Below are positions 11,800-23,400 of a stretch of DNA of 64,000 bases, piece after piece. The translations under genes and the position numbers were made by a program. Position 1 is the first letter of the stretch. Each line of letters begins with the position of its first letter. The stretch is taken from NCBI RefSeq assembly GCF_963678635.1, contig NC_087063.1, positions 78,949,617 through 79,013,616 on the forward strand, given 5' to 3'. The notes under the pieces are model-generated. The model saw nothing but the letters and a program-made list of their open reading frames with translations, was not told the DNA's origin and did not search any database. This DNA comes from Symsagittifera roscoffensis (taxonomy: Eukaryota; Xenacoelomorpha; Acoela; Convolutidae).

Positions 11800-14580
11800 T
11801 TGAAGCTTTTCCATGAAACTTTACCAGGAGTTGCCACAGAGGGGTCTTCTTTAAATAATAATAAATAATAATTCTTGAATTTTATCTTTGCTTTTCTGTA
11901 TATTACTATGTCTTTAAAGTTGACTTTATCATCTGTTAGTTTGTTCCAGATTATGACGGACTTTTTCAAGAAGGAATTTTCTATGTTTGCCCGTTGTATC
12001 TGTCGCCGAAATATAATTTTCTGTTTCTTTTATTAGTATCTATTTGGTGGTTATCATACTCAATGTTATAATAGGCTGGCAATAATTGATGTTTTTTTTC
12101 CAAAAGTGACATTATATTTTATAGTCCAGAAACATTGTTACTGGTAATATATTGTGTTTTAGCTTCAAGTCTGAAGATGAGTCGTATTTTGCACGATCGC
12201 AGCAAGTTTTTACTGCCCAGCTTAACTGTTTTTCCAGAGATATCATTAGGTTAGCGGATATTCCACTTAAAAGAATTGCTGGGTAATGCAAATGACTGAT
12301 TACCAGTGCATGCATAATCAAGAGTCTTGTTTTACTGGCAATGGCTTTTTGATTGATTGAAGTGTTTTTATTCCGCATGCCATTTTCCTGAGAATATTTT
12401 TCATTTCATCTTGGAATGTGAGAAACTGATCTAAAACTACTCCTAGAAGTTTAACATTGGTTTTTTCCTCAATTATTTTGTCATCTAGAGTTATAGTAAT
12501 TTTTTCATCCTTTTTCCTTGAATGTTTTTTGCTGAAAACGATGCATTCTGTTTTTTTTGCATTCAATATTTTGACAACAGACTGCAATTGGCTTTGAGTG
12601 CTTCAATAGTTTTTTGTGGATTGTTATTTTCACAGAATAGTAAAGTATCATCCGCATTTTCAACTATTTTACATGTTTTATCAATTTGTTTGTTGAGATC
12701 ATTAATGTAGAGATTGAATATTAGAGGGCCAAGGACAGTGCCCTGTGGGACACCCTGCTCAAGTGCAATCCAATCGGATTCGATGTTGTTAACAATTGTT
12801 TTCTGGCTTCGTTTGGTGATAAAGGAATTGATCATTTCTATAGCTTCTTCGGAAAAGTTTAACACTTTTAATTTCTGTTTAAGATAAGTATGATCAACAG
12901 AATCAAATGCTTTAGAGAGATCCAGCAAGGAACATGCTACAGTTATGTTGTTGTCTATTGCTTTTCTGAATGCTTCAGTGCAATAAAGAATAGCGTCGAT
13001 TGTTGAATATGATGTTCTGAACCCAAATTGGGTATTACTTAGTAATTTTTGGGATATCAGATATTCGTTGATTTATTTATATAACAATTTTTCAAAAATT
13101 TTTGAGAGAGACCCAGTTATAGAGATAGGCCTATAATTTTGTGGTAATTCTGGATCTTCTTTTTTGTATATTGGTGTGATAATTGCTTTTTTGAGCTTGC
13201 AAGGATATGTCTTGTTTTTCAAAAACTCATTGTATAGAAATGTCAGATGTGTGTATATTTCATTGCAGCCATCCTTCAATGCCCAGGCTGGAGTTTTGGA
13301 TGGACCTGGTGCCTTTTGACAATTTAAATTAAGTATTTCTTTTTACATTCAGCTGATGTGATGAATCGGAATGAAAATTTATTATTATTTCGAATTTTGC
13401 ATGTAGAAGTTGGTGAACTTGCCCTGATTTTTGAATTTTTTTCATAAAAGCATCCAAGAGTTGAGAACTTGTAATTTAGCAAGTTCGCCATCTATAAATT
13501 ATTGGTTATGAAATTGCCGAACGAGTTTCTAAGTAATGGAATGAAGTTGGAAGATTTTTTTTGAGTTTCTTGTATCGTTTATTATACTCCATTTTTCGCG
13601 TTCGCTTTTTTTCGAGTTAAACAGTTGGGATATAAATTTATCATGTTCGTAGTTTACCTTTGGTTTGTCGTTGCGAATGAAAATAGTCTTCTGTGGGGCA
13701 CATTCTTTAATGGTGTCAGCAATGTTAGATGTGAAGATGTCGAGCATTATTTCGGGATTATTATTGCTATAGAAACTTCTCCAATTTATAGCTGATAGTT
13801 TTTGTTTGAACTTGTAATTGGAGTAATTGGATTTGTCATATATTTTACGTTTGATTGATCTTACATTGTTGTTCAGCTTAAGTTCTGTAATGAATGCTGT
13901 TGCTTGGTGGTCGGTCTTAATTGGTGGTGTGAATACTATTGAATTATTTGTTAGATCTTTTATGTCTAGGTTGGTGATAATATAGTCAATTAGTGCTTTT
14001 GAGTGAGTAGGTGTTAATTTGTTAGTGACGTACAGATTATATGGTATTAGGATTGTATCTAAAGATTGTTTGTCGTCTTCGGTGAGATAGTTGAGATTGT
14101 AATCTCCTAGTAAAATTAGGTTTGAATTAAATGACTGTGCATGGTCAATTGATTTGGCTAGATCTTCTAAGAAGTCTGTTTTGTTATTTCTATTAGGATT
14201 GTAGGCTAAGTTTAATAGAGTGGTTCTATCATTTTTGTTGAGTCCGGCTTTAAATTCTATCCAGATGCTATCATATTTTTTGTGCATGTTGTTTGAGTCA
14301 TGTCTTACTTTTGGGTTTAACTTTTTCGGAACCAGCAACATGACCCCTCCACCCTTCAATGTTTTACTTGATTCATAAGTTCTATCACATCAGAACAATT
14401 TATGTTTGTCATTGTCTATGGCCGATAGTTTATCGTCATTTGTATCATTGAACCATGTCTCGGAAAATCCGAAAATTGTATTATCATTAAAAGTTTTGAT
14501 TAGTTGTTGAACGCTTTCTAGCTAAACTTCTACAATTAAGATGTAGTACTTTTAAGTTATTGTTGTAGTTTCCCAGTTTT
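11800..14580 (-). pseudogene. LINE ORF2: APE endonuclease + reverse transcriptase, disrupted
   Basis: In the living family this protein nicks target DNA and reverse-transcribes the element RNA at the nick. The endonuclease start is visible as HLNCRSLARK near 14,540, then FGFSETWFND near 14,450 after a frameshift and before an in-frame TGA. From 14,359 to 13,529 the frame is open and shows LILLGDYNLNYL and THSKALIDYIITN. The RT shows KKAIITPIYKKEDPELPQNY near 13,200, an in-frame TAA at about 13,074, then FRTSYSTIDAILYC, LDLSKAFDSVDH, QGVPQGTVLGPLIF and NADDTLLF, where the usual Y or F before ADD is N. Later pieces lie at 12,587-12,318 and 12,378-12,112, and the C-terminal phrase FLKKSVIIWNKL near 11,970 fits CR1-type tails. 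At least three frame breaks are present. Confidence 0.85.
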
Positions 14581-14999
14581 TTCTTTATTTGACTGAATTC
14601 CATGAAGGCTCCTGGATTTGGGTGGATATCCCCTGATGTTAGGAGGTTTTATGAGGGGACCTTTCTTGTTTTTTATAAGTCTCGCTTGTGTTTTTTATAA
14701 AATAATTGTAACAGAAATAGCTTATATTATTAAGTATAGTGCAATAATGTTTGTTCGAGTATATTGTGGCAACCAATGGAAAAAGATACTTTCCTTTTCT
14801 TTTATTCAGTAGCTCATAAGCTACAAATTGATCGCTTTCGCAGAAGCTTATGACAGATATGCTACTTAAGGCAAAAAGTAACAGCATATCGCTTTTTAGA
14901 ACAATTATAGTTAAACTTACACATAACAATCGTTTATCAAAGAGATAGTCTTAACTAGCATAACTTAATAATGAAAACCTTGCGAGTAGTTATATGACT

Positions 15000-15612
15000 G
15001 CTGGTTACTATTCAGGTTATGGTTATAATTACTATCACAGCCCCATGAGTTGTTGTTGAAATTATTTTGACCAGTTTGTCGGCCATGACCAATTTGTTGG
15101 CCATATGGGTGCATGCGATCATTATTATAGGGTCTATTGGTAGACCTATAAACATTTTTTTGTTGATAATTGAAAGCGATTTTTGGTTGGAATTTGCTTT
15201 TCCAGCATAATCAGGGGCTGGTTTTACCCTCGGGAGTTTACTTGAGTGTTTGAACACGTATGAGCCGAGGCAATTGCGCAAGAATGCTATACCTAATTCA
15301 TCGTTCAGGTGTATAGTGTCAAAATAAAAACTCTGATAGCTCTCCAAGCTTTGATGTTTGAGTTTAGATTTAGCACCTCAAATCCCGTTATCGAACCATA
15401 CATTTCGTTCAGAAAACGATTATAATGATCAATCTTGTCATTAGCATCATCATTATTAAGTATTGGTGGTATTTCGCTAATAACAATCGAATCTGGTAAA
15501 AGTTTTGCAGTTATTAAAGCGATAAGTTCTTCATATTTAGCGCTAAATTCATCAATCGTTGAGTAAATTTTTTTTAAGATGGAGTTTGTCCCATCTTGGA
15601 TTATCACACTGC
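15000..15612 (-). pseudogene. LINE ORF1: SGNH esterase with Q/N-rich tail, disrupted
   Basis: The frame from 15,607 shows IIQDGTNS, matching SGNH block III (GxND, here with S for D). It then shows SIVISEIPPIL and NDKIDHYNRFLNEMY, typical of the strand and helix that follow. After a frameshift near 15,330 the next frame gives FYFDTIHLNDELG, the DxxH block V carrying the catalytic Asp and His. A third frame from about 15,190 to 15,010 reads a Q/N-rich tail containing HPYGQQIGHGRQTGQNN. Block I with the catalytic Ser is missing, consistent with 5' truncation. Esterase domains are an established part of CR1/L2 ORF1 proteins; their exact role in retrotransposition is not settled. Confidence 0.75.
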
Positions 15613-15650
15613 ATTAAATAACAATGCTAATCTGTTAAAACCGTCAATCT

Positions 15651-16105
15651 TCCAGGTCAGCAAGTATGAATACAAATCTGCATTTTCGTACATTCTGGTC
15701 GAATGTCACAATAGTTGTTATTTTTTTCTTACTGTCGAGAATCGTTGTTGTTTCTATTAGCGAGAATTGCTCTTCTTATTCCGACCAGCGAAACTCGTTG
15801 TTATGGTTTTCGCGTTTTTGAAGTCACTGCGAAATTTCAAGGTCGTGACGTGTCAATATTTTCAAACGAATTATTAAAAATTACTTCGTCACCATTAATC
15901 GACCTCTCCCAATTCGTTAAATTGAACGATGGACACTGTTAATTCGTCGAAACTGATAATTTTCTCACTCGGCTGCTGCTAATTAAGTTTCGTTGTTGAC
16001 ATGCATTTCGGCCGCCATTCTGGTCAAATGTCACAATCCCTCCCTGTTCATGAAATTCCAAGGTGCTTTGGCTGGCGAACTGATAAAGGTGTTGTATAGT
16101 AACTT
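15651..16105. other. Spacer between LINE and left LTR
   Basis: No gene recognised. A 22-bp phrase of the form CATTCTGGTCRAATGTCACA occurs at about 15,690 and again at about 16,016. The stretch is the immediate left flank of the large retrotransposon. Confidence 0.4.
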
Positions 16106-18056
16106 TGTGCCAGTCGGTCATATTTGGAGGTTTGACCTTGAGAGAGACAAAAAAAAACACTTGATTTAGGAGAGAAATTTAATTTTTCAAAATTTCGAAT
16201 GGAGCATGTCATGCACGATTTTCTCGCGATAACTGAAAATCAGAAAAAAGAGAAGTCAGAACAATCGAGTAACAATCGCGGGAAAGTTGCTAAATAAAAC
16301 GGTGGGAAATTGCTATTCGCAATTTCTGTCATAATAGAACAAGAGTAGAGCTGTCCCATCTAAAACAGAGACGAGAGCATTCCCACGAACTGGATTGTTG
16401 TGACTGGAGTACTATTATTAACTGGACCAGAGTGAACCTTCGGTGGAAAGGTGGACAGCTAGAGTGTCCCAATGGTTCACGAGAACTTACAGTCTAGAGT
16501 AAAAACTTGTTCTTATTATTAAAACTGACTAACGTTAAACTCATTTTACTTACTTTATTAATTCTTGAGTTGCTTACCGACTTATTTACTTCCTGGTTCT
16601 TGAGCGTGCTACAATGTGAGTACTTAATTTAAATTCCTAGAGTGTGTTTTATAATGGTCATGTTGAGGTAAGGCGAGTTTTAGGTTGATCCATCTGAAAT
16701 GGATCAAGGTTCCACTGTCTAATAAAAAGTAACTTAACGGATTGTTCCAACCCGGTTTTTAACGGCGTTCATGTATTTTGGGTATCTAGAGACCTAAGTA
16801 TGGGGACGTATCTAATTCTAGAGTGGGGGATATTTTAGTAGTAGCCTTTAAGCTGTAACGGGTCGTAGTCTCATGTCACAAACGAACCGAACTGGCTCCG
16901 ACCGTTCTTGAGGTAGAAAAACACAAGAGATGGTGTCCCTGACCCTTGAGCCAGTGGTTATAGGGCCTATTTTTCTTAAACCTCATGTGTGACTGCAGTA
17001 GACGAATGTTACACTTTGGTTTTAATGATCATTTCTGACCGTCTGATTTATCTATTTGATCAGCTGTCAGCCGTTTTTAAGCAACCGTCTTTTTTTACAG
17101 ATCGCTCTGCTATGAACATGCTTTTTGCGTTGACAATTATACAAGGTGAGTTCATCCAATTGTGCCTCTTTATGCATAAAAAGATACTCCAGAAAGCGGA
17201 GCGCATTTACAAAACCTATTTTGTAAAGTTTACGATTGGTTTTGCCAGACATTCAACCCTAGGGTAAAAAACAGATTGAGGCTTGCTGCTGTTGACATTT
17301 TCAATCGATTTCAGAATAAAATATTTTTGTTGAACCGATCGAACGAAGTGTTTAGGAGTGTGGTTGGTTTCGCTTTGTGAGAAGGTAATGGTAAAATGGA
17401 TGTCGTTCTGCATGTGTGAGTTGGTGTTTATTTATTGAGAATGAAATAGAGTGAGTGCGCGCTGTAGTTTAAATTATATCACGAGGTTGTACCACAAGGT
17501 CAGCGTTTAAGTTAATCTCACTGCCAATGCGAATACGGGCGACTATTGTCGAACGAAACTTGTTTTCTCGAAGAGTAGTTCGTACTTCATATTTGAGTTG
17601 TACAATTGATTATATACAACAATTTTTTTACGAATCACTTTCTAGGGGAAGCTAAAAGAAAAGAACCCTTTTCCCGGATTTCCATGGGAAAAGAATCCAG
17701 GAAAGTCGGAAGCGCCTGGAAACTACAGTGTGTCTCTCCGAAATACAAACAGAGTCTGTATCAAGGCTCACTTCACGATGACATTCGATATTGAGTATTT
17801 TGCGCGCAATCCAGCTACGAATAGGGTAATTGTTTAATATTTGCAGTATTTTCCTCGGATGCAGCAACTTTTTCTATATATATTTTTTCAATTAAAATTT
17901 TAGATGCCCCTGTTTTATATTAGATGCTCTGGTTCTTCTTTTCAACTGAGCCTGCACAATCAATTAAGATGATCCAATTCAGATTCAGTTATACATTTGT
18001 TCACACTTGCGAAGCGAGTGTTTTAGTACGAACCTTCTTTTTACCAACCTAAGTCG
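16106..18056 (+). repeat. Left long terminal repeat
   Basis: Starts TGTGCCAGTCGG and ends ...CCTAAGTCG, where similarity to the right copy stops. Differences seen from the right copy: one A fewer in the right copy in the A-run near 16,150; C/T at about 16,589; A/T at 16,810; T/G at about 16,957; T/C near 17,800; T/C near 17,880; and one extra A in the right copy near 17,940. An AATAAA at 17,315 and a TATATATA stretch near 17,872 are candidates for polyadenylation and promoter signals. Open frames inside it (e.g. 16,989-17,267) are identical in both copies only because the LTRs are young. Confidence 0.93.
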
Positions 18057-18416
18057 GTTGTACCGTGATAGCTTTTTAAGAAAACTCGAGAAAATTTCCT
18101 GGTACGCTCTCCGAACGAGGCTTAGCTAACCGAGTAAAGGGGGGCAACTAGGGGGACAAAAACACGAGCAAAAAAGACAAAAAGCAAAACAAAAACCAAA
18201 AAAGAATAGAAAAAGGAACAAAAACCATAAAACGAAAAAAAGACAGTGACTTTGACACCAGATTAGTTGGATCAAACCTTTATATTAATTAAATAGTATA
18301 CCCATACTGTTTTACAAGTTCGATCGTTTCGATCAACCTAGCAATTTAAACCAGTAAACTGAATAAAGTGCCCGAAGTGGGGCGTTGTCAAGGGTTTTCA
18401 GATAGCTTGGAACTTA

Positions 18417-18610
18417 GCTGGACCAATAGGAGACTTGACTGGAAGAGGTGACCAGCCGAGTGGGAAAGTGGTTCAGGGACACTTGAGCTGAACCAATAGG
18501 AGACTTGACTGGAAGAGGTGACCAGCCGAGTGGGAAAGTGGTTCAGGGACACTTGAGCTGAACCAATAGGAGACTGGACTGGAACAGGTGACCAGTCGAG
18601 TGGGAAAGCA
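18417..18610 (+). repeat. 70-bp tandem repeat, three copies
   Basis: The phrase ACCAATAGGAGACTTGACTG (last copy: GACTGGACTG) starts at 18,422, 18,492 and 18,562, an exact 70-bp period. Copies 1 and 2 are nearly identical; copy 3 has a few changes and diverges after AGTGGGAAAG. Confidence 0.9.
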
Positions 18611-19479
18611 GCCAAGAAGGATTTGGCAATTCTCGAGTTCTCAAGTTGGGCAGAACGGGTATCGTTAAAATCCACATTACATTATAGGAGATAAGTGTAA
18701 AATAGGATAGGCGACATCCCCCGGTTTTGAGGAACGTTTTTACTTGAGCAGGCCTGGAGACAGGTCTACGGTTTTCTCTTGAGAGGTTTAGCACCCGGCG
18801 CTTAAGGTAATTTTAGGCTTAAGAAGGGGGGCTAAAAAGGGGGGAGGTTAGAAGGGGGGCTGGTTAAGTTAGAGGTTGGCGGTTGTAAATTGTAAAAAGG
18901 GGGAAATTAGAGTAACTAATTAGTCGACATCGTTGACTTAGTTACATTAGAAATTAACACGCGTTGGTAATATTAGGTGGATATCGAAATTTGAACTCGA
19001 GTTAAGGAAGGTACCCTGGTCGGATTGGTAGGGGGGAAGGGACATAGACAGTTTTTGTAATACCCCATAAGATCGCTAGCAGGGGGGAAGGAAACGCGTG
19101 GCAATTAGGTGCAAGACATTTTTCGGATAGAAGGTAGACATTTGTCACCTTTGAATTTTAGGTGGGCTCATCTTTCTGTTTTTATTACTTTTTCTTGCTT
19201 AGATTTTTGTTGCATTTTGGTGAGGATTTGTGTTAAAATTTTGTACGAACAGGTGATCACAAGATACCTGCGCACAGGTTTTGGCCTCAAGTTACTTGGA
19301 ACATTGAAATAGAGGTAGCCAAAAAGAGAAATAAGAAAAAGGGGGGTCAGCATTTGGCTTTTAAGAGAGGATTTTGGGAAAATTTTACTAGAGCTTGAGT
19401 GGTGGTACAAGGTACGGCGAATCAAGAAGTCCCCATAACGAAGAGGGAAAAAGTCCCACCACCCAGACACTTGTCAACA

Positions 19480-20182
19480 GTCTTGGGACAGTGCCGAAGA
19501 AGTCTTAGGACAGAGCAGTCTTGGGACAGTACAGTCTTGGGACAGTGGCCTTGGGACAGGGTCTTGGGACAGGGTCTTGGGACAAGGTCTTGGGACAAGG
19601 TCTTGGGACAAGGGTCTTGGGACAGGGTCTTGGGACAGGGTCTTGGGACAAGGTCTTGGGACAGGGTCTTGGGACAAGGTCTTGGGACAGGGTCTTGGGA
19701 CAGGGTCTTGGGACAAGGTCTTGGGACAAGGTCTTGGGACAGGGTCTTGGGACAGGGTCTTGGGCCAAGGTCTTGGGACAAGGGTCTTGGGACAGGGTCT
19801 TGGGACAGGGTCTTGGGACAAGGTCTTGGGACAGGGACTTGGGACAAGGTCTTGGGACAAGGTCTTGGGACAAGGTCTTGGGACGGGGTCTTGGGACAAG
19901 GTCTTGGGACAGGGTCTTGGGACAAGGGTCTAGGAACAGGGTCTTGGGACAGTAGTCTTGGGACACTAGTCTTGGGACACTAGTCTTGGGACACTAATCT
20001 TGGGACAATAGTCTTGGGACAGTAGTCTTGGGACACTAGCCTTGGGACAGTAGTCTTAGACAAGAGTCTTGGGACACGGCCGGAAAGTACTGGGACGGTA
20101 CCGAACAGTCTTGGGACAGGAGAAAGAAGCCTGGGACGGTACAAAGAAGAGTAGGGACGGCAATTGGAAGTCTTGGGACAGT
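19480..20182 (+). repeat. GTCTTGGGACA minisatellite in the leader
   Basis: Between 19,548 and about 19,960 the unit GGTCTTGGGACAA or GGTCTTGGGACAG repeats every 13-14 bp; looser copies continue to 20,182. The unit contains no stop codon in most frames, so all six frames appear open for 100-190 residues (13-residue period, e.g. GLGTRSWDKVLGQ), but none of the plus-strand frames has a good ATG start. I read it as RNA/DNA structure, not protein. It ends about 250 bp before the gag start codon. Confidence 0.9.
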
Positions 20183-20435
20183 GTAAAAAATTGAAGTAAA
20201 ATTACAAGAAGTGTTTTAAGACAGAATTAAGGTAGAACAAGACTAATTGGAACCAGGTACGGTTGAGACCACAAATAAGGAAAGTTTCTCGAAAAGTTAA
20301 TAAAGAGAACTGAAACAAGGTTTTCACCACGTTGTATATATTTTTTTTTTCTCTTCCTTCCCGAAAGATTTTATTCTTAGAATAGGATTGTGTATATAGT
20401 AAAACTGTAAATAAAAGCAATTGTAAATAGAAATA

Positions 20436-23400
20436 ATGAGGCAGAGCAGGGTACCGGTAGCTGAAAAAAGACCTACCGAAGCAAAGTATAATTCGTCGCT
20501 ACGCAAAACAACATCAATGGGCCCAAAGATAACAAAGAAGAACTTTTCAGTTAACATGGTCAGCACAAGGAGTACAGCGGAGAGAGCAAGAGAGGGCATG
20601 GAAGGGGAACGAGTAGAACCCACCATCGAGATTGATCTAGAGACACCTGATCAAAGTGTTGATGAAACAAGGAAAATAGCGACGGAGTCAACTCCAATGC
20701 CCAATGCAGAAGAACCAAACTCGAAACCCATAGAATTCTCACCAATAGACAACGTGGAAGATGCAATAGGCAACACCGAAGAAACGGTGAAAGAAGACTC
20801 TCAAGTAAAAAAGACATCTTTTACAGAAAGGTTGGCGATGATGGTCGGAATAAAAACGAAAGAGAACGTGACTGAAGAACCAAAAGCTGAAAGAGCACAA
20901 ACATTTGGAACAGTAAGCACGAAGACGACAGAAGCCAATCCGAGAGAGGAACAAACTAGAGCAGAAGCGACGGCCGAAGAAAGACCGACGGCTGACCATG
21001 AAGAGGCTACTCTTGAGCTAGGTGACTTGATGGCGAAACTGAATCAGATCGACAAAAAGCTGAAGCACAGCGAAGAGGACAGAGAAGTGATAAGAAAAGA
21101 ATTAAGATACAACAAAAACGAGTATCTGGATAGTTATTTTAACCTGGCCAAGGCAACAGAAGAGAGACTCAAGGAAATGTCAGATAATATAGAAACCACC
21201 AATGAAGAACGAGATAAGAACATCAAAAAAGATTTGCAACAGTTAAAAAACCGATATGATGATGTCAACAGCCAATTAGGTAGCCTGGAAAAGAGAATGG
21301 ACACAATGAGCAAAAATCAGGCCGAGAGTTCGTGTGCAATACAGGCGAAATTGGATGCAATCTTGAGTAATTCTACCTCACAAGAAAGACCGGCAGCGGA
21401 TCGCGCGCAAGGCACCAGAGTTGACTTTGTGGAACCACAAAGGAACAAACGGCAATCGACACCGTTGCCCTTAACCCGGGATACGGTGAGCATAGCACCA
21501 ACAGCTGCTAAAACAATAATGAAGAATGGAATGTCAAGTACAACGACTGGTCCGGGGGACTCAACAGCTAACAGCAACGCAGGTCCGGATGCTATGACAT
21601 GGGCAAACACTTGGGAGATGATGAACAGGACTCTAGAGGCCTTCGCCACGAGGAACACTAACTCGAGCGATAGGAGAGATGGGAAATCAAGAAAAACATT
21701 CAAGAAGCCAAAAGAATTCAAAGACGACTCAGATGGATGCATTGACACGTGGGTGGAAGTGATGAGATTACATCTAGAGCAAGACAACTTGAACGATGAA
21801 AGACAAGCATGCACAGCCATACTCAGCAATTTAGAAGGCACAGCATTAAAATGCGTGGTTGCGAAGAAAGAAGAAGAACGCGATACCGCGGACAAGATCT
21901 TCGAGATATTGCTGAATCGATTCGGGTCAGGCATGAAGGGTCACCAAGCGATGATGCGATTTGAAAAGAGAAGGCAGAGGGACGACGAGTCAATAGATCG
22001 GTTCCTAGATGATCTCGAGAGCTTGAGAAGAAGGAGTGACCCAGAGGAGTCGACAAACAGAAGAAACTTTAGCATTGCCTCGAAGTTCATTGATGGGGTG
22101 AAAAGTGACGACTTAAGGACAATGTTAGCAACATACTACACATTGTCGAAAGACAGCGCACCAACCCCAGAAGAAATGAGACAGAAATCAAGGGAATACA
22201 TGCTGATGAAACCCAAGAAATACTCGTATTCAGAAAACAGGAACACGCAAGGGGGAAGTCAACCGCAGAGGTCGTCATGGTACAAACCTAGAGATGACAT
22301 GGACAAGCGCAGATCATGCGCGAACTGCGGGTCGGCGGATCACCACGTGGCTGACTGCACAACATACAAACAAGGCATGAAGAGTCTAGGATATGCACCA
22401 GATGAGGAGGACATGAGCCAGATGGAGGAACACGAGTACTATAGTGGCTTAATCATCAAGATAGGCACAAGATGCTTCTTCTGTAACCAGGAGGGGCACT
22501 TCCGAATGGATTGTCCCTTGTTCTGGGAAGCGGTCAAGGACCAGAGTCACCCTAAACATAAGTTGGCATTAGCGGCGGTGCAGAATCAGCGGAACAGGCA
22601 AAACGAATTTGAATCGAGGAACTTAGGAGCACCAAGCACGGAATTGCCGACGAAGACAGTGAAAGCTGTATCACATGTTAATGATGCCATAGAATCCGCG
22701 GCAGGGAACTCTCTAGAGATAAATTATGAGAAAGCGGCGACGGAAGCAATTGCCAAAGTGAAACAGGACCTGGCTGCGAAAGAAATAGAGCAACGACTAA
22801 AGCTGGAGATAGAAAGACAGAATTTTAACGAAGCATTAACTGGATCGAACCAAGCACCAGAAGCTGTACCGGGCTCAACAAAGACCGGGAATTGTAACAC
22901 TGTAAAAATGATTACGGGAAAGCCATTCGGCATATCGAGAATCGGGGCTAGAATAATGTCGATAATCACAGTGGGCGGCCACGAGGTAACCAGAAACTTG
23001 AGCGAACCGAGTGACCAGACAGTAATGCATATTGATGTGTACGCAGATTACTTGAGTCGTATAAGCCCAAAAACGACTTCTAGAGCGCTGAGAGCACTAC
23101 TCACGAGAGGGGGCAGCAAGTCGGTACGTGTTGATAACAGGTATACTGAAGCTTATGGTACACACGAGGTGATGCTAAATATAGATGGGATTAACATCTA
23201 CACCAAGACGATGATAACATGTGACGAAGACCTAATTGGGCAAATCTACGTAGGGAAAGAAGAGTTGAAAGTGAGATCGATTGGACACTGCGCCATGCTT
23301 GAAGAAGATGCAATGCACATCGGAACAGAGGCAGATGTGACAGGGCACGTGCTAGATATAAGTGGCAAAAAGACTCAGTTGCGTGGGTTGCTTGACACGG

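Larger units (their letters stand above)
11575..15650 (-). mobile_element. Degenerate CR1-like LINE (non-LTR retrotransposon)
   Basis: On the minus strand the order is ORF1 (SGNH esterase, about 15,610-15,000) then ORF2 (APE endonuclease about 14,575-13,500, reverse transcriptase about 13,300-12,100, C-terminal segment down to about 11,800). An esterase-bearing ORF1, an APE endonuclease and the FRTSYSTIDA - DLSKAFDSVDH - GVPQGTVLGPLIF - NADDT series are typical of CR1/L2/Jockey-type LINEs. Frameshifts and stops in both ORFs show it is dead, and the 5' end seems truncated because no esterase block I is seen upstream of 15,610. The low-coordinate limit is set near an A/C-rich tract at 11,560-11,590 and is approximate. 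Confidence 0.85.
18057..20435 (+). other. Long untranslated leader of the retrotransposon
   Basis: This 2.4-kb region between the left LTR and the gag start has no convincing frame beginning with ATG. Its first part (GTACCGTGATAGCTTTTTAAG near 18,060) matches the degenerate leaders at 4.0-5.1 and 5.7-6.7 kb. It contains a 70-bp triplication (18,417-18,610), a G-rich part at about 18,820-19,100 with several GGGGGG runs, and the GTCTTGGGACA minisatellite (19,480-20,182). It would normally hold packaging and dimerisation signals; which part does so cannot be seen. No TGG-type primer site lies right after the LTR. Confidence 0.75.

Noticed and set aside
16989-17267. Small frames inside the LTRs, present in both copies (also 17,606-17,794 and counterparts)
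   Set aside because: They are conserved only because the LTRs are nearly identical; no domains, no codon signature.
18417-18610. CRISPR-like array in the 70-bp repeats
   Set aside because: Repeats are contiguous with no spacers, and the sequence is eukaryotic.
19399-19983. Long overlapping open frames on both strands over the minisatellite (up to 194 residues)
   Set aside because: The 13-bp unit lacks stops, so several frames are open at once; starts are not ATG or are internal to the repeat. No sign of a real protein.
21317-21934. 205-residue minus-strand frame opposite Gag, and many similar antisense frames
   Set aside because: Shadow of the plus-strand Gag frame; no homology or start context.
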